From Gnetum montanum (Eukaryota > Streptophyta > Gnetopsida > Gnetales > Gnetaceae): a stretch of DNA of 21,214 bases. Position 1 is the stretch's first letter. Every line of letters begins with the position of its first letter. The notes under the pieces were generated by a model. That model was not told the DNA's origin, searched no databases, and worked only from the letters and a program-made list of their open reading frames with translations. Location of the stretch: positions 29,446 to 50,659 of the forward strand of contig MNCI01023824.1 of assembly GCA_015680685.1 (NCBI GenBank), in the 5' to 3' direction. This document shows positions 1 to 10,291 of this stretch, piece after piece. The position numbers and the translations under genes are program-made.

Positions 1-1289
1 CCAAACTCAAGACCTTTTAGTTTCTCATAATTAATAAGAAGATGAGTTTTGTATATGTCCTTCAAATTGGTGGTTTACCATCTATGCAAGATGATTTGTC
101 TATGATCAACTGGTTGGGTTACTTAAGAATACCAAATAAGTGTAAGTCTACAATCATTAATCATTGCACTACACTAGCTCTAGTGGCTTTGAAGACCTAG
201 AAGTCACTCTTGGAGGAAACTCTAATAAAGTTAAATGCTACTTTCAATCAAGTCCTGATCCAAAGGTCAAAATCTTATTTGACCATAATGGGTACATTCA
301 TGTTTATTACCCAACCAAAGGACAAAGTATGGATTTGATTATTTAGCACAACTACATGGCTTAAAGAAAGGTTTCCAGTAACATCAAATAGGGAAACCTA
401 CCCTACATGTGTAGAGAAGGAAGAAAACCAAATCAGATTTTTAGGCTTTTGGATGATTTTATAGAAGTTCACCCAATCTAGCTTTACTAATAGTTAGGCC
501 ACAAAATAATTAAAACTAGATGACATTAGAAGTGGCAATGCTACTTTGCATCTCTAAAAGGAGACTTGGAGGTCTATCCTCACTAGTTGGGCAAGTAGTA
601 ATAAAGGGAATGAGAAGAAGATTCCCTTATAAAGTGTGATAAATGTTCTCATGCTCCCATGAGCTAATTGAATTGTTGGTTGGGACCTAGTAATATTGTA
701 TTTCCCTTATCCTTTCTAGTCCATTCAAATATCCCATTTTATTCTTGTTAGTACTTCTCTGGTTCATCTTGTGCATGCAAGCTATTGACCAAGGTAAAGT
801 AGGGGATGAGATTTGGCCATCCAAAGGATGGACTCACATTTAATGTTGATGTCTCACTAATTTTTGGGAATCCGTAAGTATCTTACCAACAAGATTCATA
901 AGGGCAAGAGCCTGTTATGATGAAGATCCACTAACAAATTTTTGATGGCTCAACATTATGAGCAAGTGAACTTGATGCTAAATTTTTTACAGGATGGTGG
1001 TGGTTGCATTGCATAAAGCACTTTAATTGGTCTCATACTTAGGTAGTAACAACTTCATAAGCATTAACAGTTGATAAGGATATTTCTTTTCTTGCTCATA
1101 TTGGATTGCTTAATTGATCTATAGCTTTAAATTGAAATATGTATTTAAATTTAATCCTTTATGGTCCCCATCATTTCTTTCTTTTTCCCATTCTAATACT
1201 TTGATGACGGGATTTTATGATTAGTTTTTGCTTTATTGTAGCATTATGCTCTATGATTATATTGTTTAATTTTTTCCATGGTGTTTGGG

Positions 1290-1610
1290 TAACATTTCAT
1301 TTTAATTTTGTTTTTCATTTATTCATTTTGGTTTAATTTTATTTGAATTTTTTAAATATTTTATATTTTATCTTCCTCTATTTAATTTAATTTTAAATTT
1401 TTTTGATTTTAATTTTTATACTTTATTTATTTATTTATATTTTATTTTGATTTTTTAAGATTTTTTGTTCAAGAATTAAAAAAAAGGCACATGTGTGCAA
1501 CTACATTTGGTATGTTAGTGCACCAAAAGGTGCAACACTATTTTTTAAAATAAAAATAATTAAAAAAAATTAATATAATAAAAATATTTTTAAAATAAAT
1601 AAATAATTAA
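1290..1610. repeat. T-rich then A-rich low-complexity tract
   Basis: About 1290-1470 is almost pure T with scattered A (tttatttattta-type runs). About 1540-1610 is its opposite, A-rich with scattered T. Between them is a small inverted repeat, tgcacc-aaaa-ggtgca, near 1520. It looks like diverged microsatellite or transposon-tail sequence; nothing indicates coding. Confidence 0.6.
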
Positions 1611-2740
1611 GANATAGTTTGTCTTGGATTTTTATCATTTCACCTTGATTTTTATCATTCTATTTTTTTTCATTTTCTTTTCATTTTTTTTGTTTTTGTT
1701 GTTGTGCCCTTGTTGATAGTAGTAATGCTTATTTTCCTTATGTGACCTAGGTGTCTTATGCCTCAATTGTGCATAGGAACAAAATCAAGTATGTTTTTTT
1801 TTTAAGAAAAATTATCATGTTTTGCATACCTACATGTGTTGGAACCTTTCTATGATGATGTTTCACATGTTATCCTTGGGTTTTATGCTTTTCATCATTC
1901 TTGCTAGCAATTTTTTTGCAATGGATGTATAGAATCTAAAGGAACTTATATGATTTTTCAGTAGTTTTCATAGAAAATCAAGTTCCAACAATTGTGTTAC
2001 ATGCACCAAAGGTTATGACCAGATGAATTTGATGAATCTTAAGCCTCAATGGTGGAATAACTTAAAAGACAAAGAATACTCAAACCACTAATTAAACTTG
2101 ATGTAGCTAAATTTTTTTAACTAGGGAGATTTGAAGGTCATAAATCTCATTTCTAAAATACCAAGATAGGGACATGCATATCAACAACCACCCCAAATGA
2201 TCTATTGGTAGATCTCATTGATTTAGAGGATGTCTATAAGAAGGTTGAAACTCATGCAACATAATCTCATCAAAGAAGATTGATGTCATGATCAATGCAA
2301 ACTAGAGAGCAAGTAATCACATTGGGCACAATTGTAAGAGTAAGGACTAATGTGAAATCAAAGTAGGATTTTTCAAGGATGATGAGCTTAGAGGAGCAAT
2401 CCTAAAGACATCTAGCATATCCTCAACACACATCAAGCATGCTTGTGCTTGTTTCACCATATCCACCACCTCCTAGTGCTTCTTCTTATGGTGGCAAGTC
2501 TATGCTTTGTCTTGTGTCATCTTGTTCTAGCACCTCTATGCCAATCATAAGTCAAGTTATGCTTGGTATAATTTTTACTCTTGTAAGCTAAAGAACTAGC
2601 TTAATTAAATCATGAGGAAATGATGAGACATATTATGGTAATTTTATCTCTATGTAAACTTGGATGCATGAAATTATTTATGTGCATTTAAACCTATAGT
2701 TTGGGTCTTTTTTTTAGTATGTGGTGATACATCATTGGTG

Positions 2741-2806
2741 TTGCCTCACCTCATTCGCTACCTCACATGATGCTTTGCCTTACCTCGTATGCTACCTTAC
2801 ATGTTG
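2741..2806. repeat. Diverged 34-bp tandem duplication
   Basis: Two copies of a 32-bp unit (2741-2772 and 2775-2806) are separated by two bases. They share the skeleton ttgcct-acctc----gctacct-acatg-tg, with about six differences. The unit is C/T-rich and lies just outside the probable 3' end of the LINE. No function is apparent. Confidence 0.7.
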
Positions 2807-2949
2807 TGCGACTTCATCACTTTTGTTACAAATGCAAAAACTATAAATATCTAAAGAAAAAGGCTAAAGGGGGATTTATTTATTAATAATTTTATTTTGC
2901 ATTTTTTATGATAATTTCTCCTCCTCTCTTTCCATTGTAACTGAAGCTT

Positions 2950-4983
2950 CTTGCCATAGTTAGGTCCCAACTATAGTCACTAGTAGTGATGGAGGAAGGC
3001 ACTGAGCCCTAAAAATTAGATTATTCCTTGTCCTCCGCACCATAACATCACAGTTACTTTTTAGTCACCATATAGGTTGACTAGTAGTGATAGCATGACT
3101 ATTCACCAAGTATCCTGCAAATAAGAGCATTGGTAAACAAAATGGTTAACCATCTTAGGCTCCTTCAGATAGACTTAAGGGGCAAAGAGGATTAACGCCT
3201 AACCCTCACATCCTAAGAAAAGCTTACACTGGAAGCATGGTCCACTTAATTAACCAAATAGAAAATTTCACTTTCTCAAGCAATTTTCCCTTCTACATAG
3301 GATTCCATCTAGGAGTTGGGGGTACTTCGTGGTAATAATATCTCTGAAAGGTTTTCCTAGGAGTTCCTTTTTTATAATATCTCTTGCATGTCTACACATG
3401 GCCTACCACAGCAATGACCCCCACATCCTAGCCTTTCACTGTTGGTACCTTTGGCACATAATGTATACCCATTAGAGTGGACACTCCTCTGGTAGTACTA
3501 ATCAATTGATTAGGCACTAAAAATCGTTCATGATCTCATCATGGAATTTCACCACCCCAATCCCCCCAACCTTCTTTGGCACAACATTTTCCCAACATAT
3601 GTGGTGTAACAATTCCCTCCTCCTCTCTCCTCCCCCACTTAAAAAATTTATGAATGATCTAATAAACTTTGTGGATGATCAGAATAAGCCATGTATGCCA
3701 TGAAACAAGCAACCACCATGAGGACAGAATAAGCTAGCATAATTCTTCCTTTCCTTATCAAGAAATGATTAGTCCAATGGCTAGTCTATTGCTATAGTTT
3801 CTATATCAGGTCAACCATGTATGGCATCTATGCTAGGAAAATATTAACATTCCTAGATACAAGTCTTGTTCTATGCCTAGTAGGATCCCCAATATTTGGA
3901 ATATCCTATCCTGAAACCAATCAATAGCATTCACTACATGAATTGTTGAGTTTTCCCAATTTATCTCAAGACCCACCTCTTGGACATTTGATCTAATGCA
4001 TGATTAAGCACAAGGGTCTATGGCATAGCTATGTGCAAAAACATAATTATATTATTAGCATAATGTTTTACAAGGAAATCCACTCACATAACCTACAACC
4101 CTCTTACTGCATCCAATTTGTAGATTTGTAAAGTGTCCATGAACATAATAAATAGGAGTGGTAGGGAAAGAAGGTCTCCCTTCTAAAGCTCCCAACCTAA
4201 TTTGGCAAGCCCCCAAAGCTAACCATCAATATTGAAAAAGTAGCTCTCTAAAGCTTGCAGTTGGACACAAAGATCCACAAACTTGGGATCAAATCCTTTG
4301 CATAGCATAATCTCCTTTCATACCTCCCAATTGACAATATCATATGCCTTCATAATATCCAACTTGATGCACATTCTCGGGTACCCTGTATTACATAGTG
4401 ATTGTAGGATTTCATGCAAGAGTATGACCTAGTCTTGCAAACATCACCCTTTTGCAAAACCCACATAATCCCCCCTAACCAGCTTTGGCATCATCAAGGC
4501 CAGATGACAAACAAGCATTTTCATAAATAGCCAAAGCAGGTTATTACAAAACCTAATAGGTCTAAAATGCATCAATTCCATTGGATTAGTTACTTTGGGG
4601 ATGAGAAAAATCCTTGAATAGTTGATCTTTTGCTGGACCTGCTACTAGTATAGCATCCTACACTTGGTATGTCCCCCAAATTGCTGCCACCATTAGCTAG
4701 AGCCAAGGTTTGATTAACTAGGTCTGCTCAAATCAAAATGAACAAGAAGTAGTCCTCAAGCCTCTATGAATCTAAAAAACAATAGAATGATGATCTAAAG
4801 CCTGTCTCTCCTTTCAAGACATCTAAATATCTAACTTTAGAACAAGACTCAAGCTAATCTTAACTTAGTCAATCCTTGATAAGCACCTGATTCTCTCCCC
4901 AACATCAATTACTCCATGTGAGTTTGTAGTCCTTGATTTCCATGTTAATAAGCCCATGCTCCTCAAGAAACATCTAGAGTTTC
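2950..4983 (-). pseudogene. L1-type LINE ORF2, downstream half: endonuclease end, reverse transcriptase, zinc-binding tail
   Basis: Minus-strand translation, read through frameshifts and stops, shows plant L1 ORF2 blocks in order. The end of an APE-type endonuclease is at about 4983-4780 (TWSN, then DHHSI where SDHxPI is expected). The reverse transcriptase follows: IPKV near 4600, FRPI-x-x-CN near 4550, block A KLDIMKAYDIVNW at 4322-4366, the GDxLS region near 4190, and YANN at 4041-4071 in place of catalytic YADD/FADD. A GGLG-like segment lies near 3560-3600. A zinc-binding tail follows at about 3200-3090 (CPLC, later HFVYQC). The catalytic DD is mutated to NN, consistent with C-to-T decay. 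The product would be the endonuclease/reverse transcriptase that drives target-primed retrotransposition; this copy is dead. The 3' end is not sharply defined; I see no convincing poly(A) tail, though T-runs at 2708-2716 could be one. Confidence 0.8.
4979..4983. repeat. Target-site duplication, left copy (GTTTC)
   Basis: The five bases before the left LTR read GTTTC. The five bases after the right LTR (11804-11808) read GTTCC, a 4-of-5 match. Ty3/gypsy elements create 5-bp duplications. The LINE endonuclease reading resumes across this junction, which independently supports the boundary. Confidence 0.65.
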
Positions 4984-5764
4984 TAATGAGTGCCGAGGTA
5001 CCCCTACACTCAACCATATGAATATGATCATAACACACGCGATCCAGTTGAACTCCATAAACTAAGTGCCTACACACCTCATGGAACACTTAAGGTTAAT
5101 TATTTTTTGTCTTCCCAAACTTACTTGTATTTGTCACAGTGTATGGTTAAGTAAGTCCGAGGTATATGATTTTTATAGCTTTTTCAGTTTTTTCTTTTAT
5201 GTTGAAAGGTGAAGGATTGAAGAGACTAATTACTAACTCTAACTAACTAACTAAGTCTTAATTACCTAGCATCAGCATCTGTTCCCACTTACTGTTCACA
5301 CCGTGAACTGATGCAACCATGGTTACCAAATGCTAGTTGTTGCTGGAATCACCACACGTAACACACGTGCTCGAAGTGGTCATACTGAGGCACTTAAATA
5401 GGAGAGAAGGGTTGAGAAAGATTTAATGAACTAAGAAATCGATTAAATGATAAACAATAAATAACAATAAATAAAAGTCCTAATTAGCCTATTCCATGCA
5501 CTGCAAGGTTTATCCAAGAAGTTCATCTTTATTGCCGTACACAAACTTGTGTTCAGGTATAATGTTTGCTCAAATAAAATATGTTCACTTTGGAGTTCCT
5601 ACTGAGGGCACATGGAAAATATTCTATCTTTGGAGGGATCAAACTACTAGAGTTTCACTATGGTCTAAGCCTAGGATGGAAAACAAGGGAGAGCCACCTC
5701 TTATTTATAGACTTTGTGGCACACCACGATATCATGGGTGACGACGCGATATCGCGTCCCATCA
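4984..5764 (-). repeat. 3' LTR (full-length, 781 bp)
   Basis: It aligns with 11319-11803 at both ends, with 290 extra bases in the middle. On the plus strand it begins taatgagtgccgagg (TGATG in the other LTR) and ends gtcccatca, so the ancestral termini were TGATG...CATCA, a 5-bp inverted repeat. Read on the minus strand, it holds a TATA box TATAAATA (5709-5702) and, about 170 bases downstream, a polyadenylation signal AATAAA (5533-5528). That is normal LTR spacing. A perfect 14-bp palindrome ACGCGATATCGCGT lies at 5744-5757, at the U3 start. A (CTAA)n tract lies near 5235-5254. Confidence 0.9.
5702..5709 (-). promoter_or_regulatory. LTR TATA box
   Basis: The minus strand reads CTATAAATAAGAGG, a strong plant TATA context. 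It lies 55 bases inside the U3 end of the 3' LTR and about 170 bases upstream of the AATAAA signal. The homologous site is missing from the other LTR because of a 290-bp deletion. Confidence 0.6.
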
Positions 5765-5766
5765 TA

Positions 5767-5771
5767 CCCCC
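5767..5771 (-). other. Polypurine tract (plus-strand primer) of the gypsy element
   Basis: On the minus strand GGGGG followed by TA directly precedes the LTR start TGATGGG. This short purine tract next to the 3' LTR is where second-strand synthesis would start. A 12-bp identical copy of this neighbourhood (acccccatgact, 5766-5777) recurs at 6309-6320 inside the element. Confidence 0.6.
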
Positions 5772-7491
5772 ATGACTGAATAAAAACTCATCCTCGAGTT
5801 TCTTAGAAAATATTGGGATGGTATGAGATTATTGACTCAAATGAAACTAATGGGATGACATGTGAATGGATCATCATTACAAGACATGACAAAACTAGTG
5901 TTCATGATAACAAGAGTGAACACCTTATTACATTGACATCAGGCCTCATTTGGTAGCTGAGAAAGAGAGAGAGAAAGAAGTGTTGTTGCTACCAACACCA
6001 AGATTACGTTGTTTATTGTCCATATGTAAGCACCCCATTGGTCTTGCTCCTTCCATAGCTACTTCCAGCACTGCTCCATGCCAAGTGTTCCTTCCAGATC
6101 CAATCCATTGTTGTATGATTGCCATCTGCACACACAACACAATCTTATATTAGCAAGGGTAAATGAATTTAGATGTAGTTGATACCTTGTTATGGTGAAA
6201 GGTCCGTTGGCTCGGTTGTGGTATGGCTGTTTGCAGATCTAGAGATATAGTATTGGTGACTACCGAAGGTGTAGGGGTTAGGAGAAAATTGAAAAAATTG
6301 GGCCATGAACCCCCATGACTAATCGCAAACCTCTGGTAGCAATAGAATGGAGAAAGAAAAGGAACAAGAAAGATGAAGAAAAAGGACAACTATAACATTC
6401 ATGAAATGGATGTCAAGATGGAAATGAAAAAAATAAAATTAATTGCAAAAAGTTTAGGGAAAAGAAGTTAACTGGTGCACCAAATAGGAATGTTAGTTGG
6501 TCCTCCCCAGAGCAGGCTCATGCCCTTAATGCCCTGACAAACATTCAAAGAGTCCGTATGCTCTGGGAATGTCATTTGGAACAAGAGTTAAAGTCTTAAC
6601 CATAAGAATTTACCAAAAAGAAAATAATGCATCAACCAAAATATACACTAATGATACAACTGGCAATGAGGTGAACAATGGAGAGAAGGATGGAGAGAAG
6701 AGAATGGAATGGAATCCCAAGAGCAAGGTGGTGTACAACCCCTTGTGTGTTGCATGATTAATGTGACTTGGCAGATCCCATTCCAAGTTTGGCCTCAAAC
6801 AAATCACTTCTAGTGACTTCGCATTAATGCATTTGGCCAATCCATCCCCTTGAAGTAAAAAGAATGCCTTCACCCAAGAGCCACCACCATTCCGATGAAG
6901 CAAGGAGGAGAGAATGGGAAGTGAGAAGGGCCTTAGTTAGAGGGAACATTTTTATTTTAGTTCCATAACCAGTTCTTGGAGCCTAAGGGATTATTTTTTC
7001 TAAAGGGTGTGCTTTGATTTGCCACTTTTTTTTGTGTTTTATGTGTTTATGCGTGAGAACCACACCATGCAATGACTTTGTTATTTTTATTGCTCAGCTT
7101 CCCGATAATTGGGTGAAGTCGAAGTGGCAAGAAAACTCAAGAAGAAAAAATCCAAGCACCCAGGAGAATGGCCAGTGCAAATGCATCAAGTTCCCTTGAA
7201 GTCACACCCTTTTCAATCCTTGAGTGCTTCCTTAGTTTGAGAAATGCGCAATCACCGATGTGTTAAAGTTCTAATTTAGAAAGGGACTATACATTTTCAA
7301 GCTGAGAGAGACCATAGAAACTGGTGGATGAATGAATGAAGTGAAATCATTGCCTACCATATCAAAAGAAACATACCTTAGTATCAACATCATGAATTAA
7401 AGGTAAAAACCAAACATTAGCAATCAATATGAAAATAGTTCATACCATCATGAAGAACACTTAATGAATGACAAACTTACAGGGTCGATCA

Positions 7492-7513
7492 CACATACAC
7501 ACACACACACACA
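7492..7513. repeat. (CA)n microsatellite
   Basis: Alternating acacacatacacacacac ending before aaaattaaaa, with one interruption. It lies about 60 bases before the 15-bp minisatellite. Confidence 0.85.
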
Positions 7514-7568
7514 AAATTAAAAAGTATAATGATGTTGAAGAACAAAAATAAGAAAATTTAAAGGAATT

Positions 7569-7800
7569 TTAAAACAAAAACATGTAAAACAAAAACGTGT
7601 AAAACAAAAATGTGTAAGACAAAAACTTGTAAAAAAAATATGTAAAACAAAAACATGTAAGACAAAAACGTGTAAAACAAAAATGTGTAAGACAAAAACT
7701 TGTAAAAAAAATGTGTAAAACAAAAACATGTAAGACAAAAACGTGTAAAACAAAAATGTGTAAGACAAAAACTTGTAAAAAAAATGTGTAAAACAAAAAC
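7569..7800. repeat. 15-bp minisatellite with 73-bp higher-order unit
   Basis: Monomers follow a-N-N-tgta-A/G-acaaaa (15 bases). The variants acatg, acgtg, atgtg, acttg, atgtg recur in fixed order. The acttg monomer is two bases short (13 bases), giving a higher-order unit of 73 bases: acatgtaagac starts at 7653 and again at 7726. There are about three higher-order copies, nearly identical from the second on, which shows recent amplification. Because 15 is divisible by 3, the minus strand gives an artefactual open frame of repeated FVLHV pentapeptides. I regard this as non-coding. Confidence 0.9.
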
Positions 7801-8239
7801 TTAAAAAGAACTAAGGCCCAAAATGACTAGCATAAGTGGCCATCTTCCCCATGACTAAATTTCAAGGGAGAGATCTAAAATAATGAGTGTTTGTTTGAAT
7901 TTTGTATAAGTGCCCAACTTCTCCCAATTGATGTTCTTAGATTAAGGGGTGGAAGTTGGCAACACTCATATTCTAGGGTATCTATGCCTTTGTTATGAGC
8001 ATGAGTTGTTTCCTCAATTCGTTTCATGCATATTTGTTGGTTGCTCTTTCGACTAGCTATCAACCACAAGGTGTCTACTACTGGTTGTGTGGTTGCTACA
8101 TACAGGCATCTTTGTATCATAGTTTCAAGGGCATACCTATTACATAGAGTAGATGTTGTGCATTCCTCCATGTCATCACCAGATGAATGACTGTATGTGA
8201 TGCATAAAACTTTCCTCTTCTCGATCTTTCCATAAATGT

Positions 8240-8557
8240 TTACCTTATTTCTAAAGAAAGATGATGAATTCCTAGGCATGCGTCTACTATACTCAGCCAT
8301 GCCCTTCCCATTATAATTGGGAAGTCCCCTTCGTTGTTGTTGACTCCAAACACTAGGAAATCAGCTGGGTAGGACCAACCACACATAGTGGTAACGATGT
8401 CCTCCACCAATCCCAAGGGAACAGTGATGGACTGGTCTACCAACTCTAGTTGAATGTTGCTGTTCTTAAGTTGGGGCAGGTTCTAGGCTTGATACATTTG
8501 TCATGAGATTAAGTTGACTTTGGAACCTAAGTCAAGAAGAGCCTTATGTGGTTCATT
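8240..8557 (-). pseudogene. Retrotransposon aspartic protease (gypsy type), degenerate
   Basis: Retroviral-type aspartic protease that would cleave the Gag-Pol polyprotein within the virus-like particle. On the minus strand the active-site block is NEPHKALLDLGSKVNLM near 8555-8505. The DLGS form instead of D-S/T-G is common in plant gypsy proteases. After a short frame disruption come SITVPLGLVEDI and YPADFLVFGV, then the second hallmark IIMGRAWLSIVDA near 8310-8270, matching the family's ILGRPWL. The frame between the active site and the C-terminal half is broken. After about 7870 no continuation into reverse transcriptase is seen. Confidence 0.75.
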
Positions 8558-9374
8558 CCGGGTTACTTGGAGGTAGATTAAGGGATTCCTAGGGTTAGAT
8601 AGTTTTCTGGGAAGGTGGCCTACCTTGATCCAATCGGTTACATTATGTGTTAACATAACCTTATACGTTAAGCTCTGTTGTTGGACTGAAGGAAGCTCCG
8701 AAGCCTTATGTGTTGGAGGAGCATACCTAGACTCAACAACTTGTTGTTTTGAGAGCTTGTTTGGGCTTTTGGTTATGAAGAAATGTCTTCTCTTTTTGTG
8801 GTTTTCAGAACCAATAGTGGTTAAATGTTTATAGCTCTCGTAGCATTGCGTTGCTACGGTTGAGTGGGGAGTTCCCCTTGCATTGTTGGAGCAGGAGGTG
8901 TTATGGGAACTACCGATGGAAGAGGTGNCTTCAGGAGTACTTTAGAAGGACTACTTCTCCTCTGGGAGATGCTCCATATGCATACCATCCTCCTACTCCA
9001 TCCGCACCTCTTCCATCGGTAGTTCCCATAACACCTCCTGCTCTAACAATGCAAGGGGAACTCCCCACTCAACCGTAGCAACGCAATGCTACGAGAGCTA
9101 TAAACATTTAACCACTATTGGTTCTGAAAATCACAAAAAGAGAAGACATTTCTTCATAACCAAAAGCCCAAACAAGCTCTCAAAACAACAAGTTGTTGAG
9201 TCTAGGTATGCTCCTCCAACACATAAGGCTTCGGAGCTTCCTTCAGTCCAACAACAGAGCTTAACGTATAAGGTTATGTTAACACATAATGTAACCGATT
9301 GGATCAAGGTAGGCCACCTTCCCAGAAAACTATCTAACCCTAGGAATCCCTTAATCTACCTCCAAGTAACCCGG
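8558..9374. repeat. 370-bp inverted duplication bounded by single Ns
   Basis: Positions 8558-8927 and 9005-9374 are reverse complements over 370 bases. I found two mismatches by eye: 8801/9131 and 8888/9044, both G-versus-A. The centre, 8929-9004, is unique. An N stands immediately after the left arm (8928) and immediately after the right arm (9375). On the minus strand the left arm encodes the link leading into protease (VTDWIKVGHLPRKLS). The right arm encodes the same on the plus strand, against the direction of the element. The best reading is that 8929-9374 is a small contig placed in a scaffold gap in the wrong orientation. Confidence 0.9.
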
Positions 9375-9375
9375 N

Positions 9376-10291
9376 TTGTGTTAAAATCCACAACCTCACC
9401 GGAGATAATTATTTTCCCCTTACCCTTGTCATGTGTAGGGACTGAATCTCTCTACTTTTTCTTGTCCTTGTCACTACTTCATTCCTCCTTAGACTCTTCT
9501 ACAATTTTTACGATAGTTTCAATTTTAATGTCTAAGGAGCTCCATACTTCATCTACCTTAGCTGATACTTCTATTTTTAGCTTCTGAAGCGGCAAGGTTT
9601 TTCAGTTCACCAACTCTTCGAGTGGTGACTCATCCTCTTCATCGAAAAATCTCACTCCCTTCTTTTGAAGAGAGGGATCACGGTTATATTCTTCTGCACT
9701 CTCTCTTTTTCATAGCTCCCCTTCTTCTTTGGGTACTTGTTCCAACAAGCGATGAATTTCATGGGATCTAAGTTTTGATAATCTCCCTTGGGCATAAGTC
9801 CCAAGGGTTCTCCTAGTTTCATACCTTAGCCCATCTACGATGTGGCAAATTTGATCCCACTGTGTGTAACCATGGCTCGAGCAATGATGTAACAATGCGT
9901 AGTAGCAGCCCATGGCAGCATCCAAGGATTCATGAGTACCTTGCTTCCATCCTTAGATCTGGTTATGCAAGTTAGACACTCTGGAGTACGTTTGATATTT
10001 ATCATTGAAGAGTTCTAACATCGTACTTCACCTCCTAATGGTTTCCAGCTCTAAGGACTGGTACCAACTCTCTGCTTCCTTGATGAGTGTCTTGGGAAAC
10101 AACTTTAGTTTTAGCCTCTTGTTTTCTATGTTTTGCAAGGTACAAGCATCGTGGAATGCCTATAAGGAATTTTGTGGATTCAAGTTGAATCCCCCTTCGA
10201 AGCGTGGGATATTATTCATGTCTAAACACTTGATTCGACTATCGTTTAAATGCCTTATTTGTATCCTCACTACCTCTGTTATATTTAACAT
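9376..10291 (-). pseudogene. Retrotransposon gag, Athila/Tat-like, with premature stops
   Basis: Capsid protein of the gypsy element. From the ATG at 10291 one frame runs leftward to the N at 9375, interrupted only by stops, not frameshifts. Visible blocks are IPRFEG, LKLKLFPKTLIKEAESWYQS (about 10170-10085), the MLELFNDKYQ helix, ESLDAAMGCYYALLHHCSS (about 9930), IVDGLRYETRRTL and HEIHRLLEQVP. These match plant retrotransposon gag (LFP-x-SL-x-x-A-x-x-W-x, then a YxGL-like block). Early stops replace residues in otherwise conserved positions, including one where gag has Trp (TGG to TGA). A stop also follows EEGEL at 9712-9710, after which the frame continues with acidic and lysine-rich sequence (FFDEEDESPLEELV, KIETIVKIVEESKEE). 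No CCHC zinc knuckle is obvious. No product can be made from this copy. Confidence 0.8.

Larger units (their letters stand above)
1..2950. other. AT-rich region without recognisable gene
   Basis: I recognise no gene, RNA or intact element here. A 60-codon open frame at 164-346 (plus) contains an HNGYIHVYYPTKGQ segment, and after its stop another frame continues for some distance (QLHGLKKGFPV, YPTCVEKEENQIRFLGFW). This hints at a decayed coding repeat, but I cannot name the family. The segment 1990-2450 has short open stretches broken by many stops. A single undetermined base lies at 1613. The rest is low-complexity AT-rich DNA. Confidence 0.5.
5778..7870. other. Non-pol internal region of the gypsy element
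   Basis: About 2.1 kb between the PPT and the end of the protease coding region. In an autonomous element this region would hold reverse transcriptase, RNase H and integrase. I see no catalytic motif of any of these on either strand. Several short open frames (5950-6153 plus, 6150-6389 minus, 6610-6903 minus) lack recognisable domains or long-range continuity. The region contains a GA-rich patch near 5960, a CA microsatellite and a higher-order minisatellite. It is either foreign DNA carried by a non-autonomous family or a replacement after loss of pol. Confidence 0.55.

Noticed and set aside
7517-7796. Two overlapping minus-strand frames encoding FVLHV-type repeats
   Set aside because: They arise because the 15-bp minisatellite has no stop in those frames. 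There is no start context, no homology and no conserved flank.
7493-7800. CRISPR-like regular repeats
   Set aside because: Repeats are contiguous 15-mers without unique spacers, in a eukaryotic retrotransposon. It is a minisatellite.
9276-9587. 103-codon plus-strand frame crossing an N
   Set aside because: Its first part is the inverted copy of the gag-protease link and its second part is the complement of gag. The frame exists only because of the inverted duplication.
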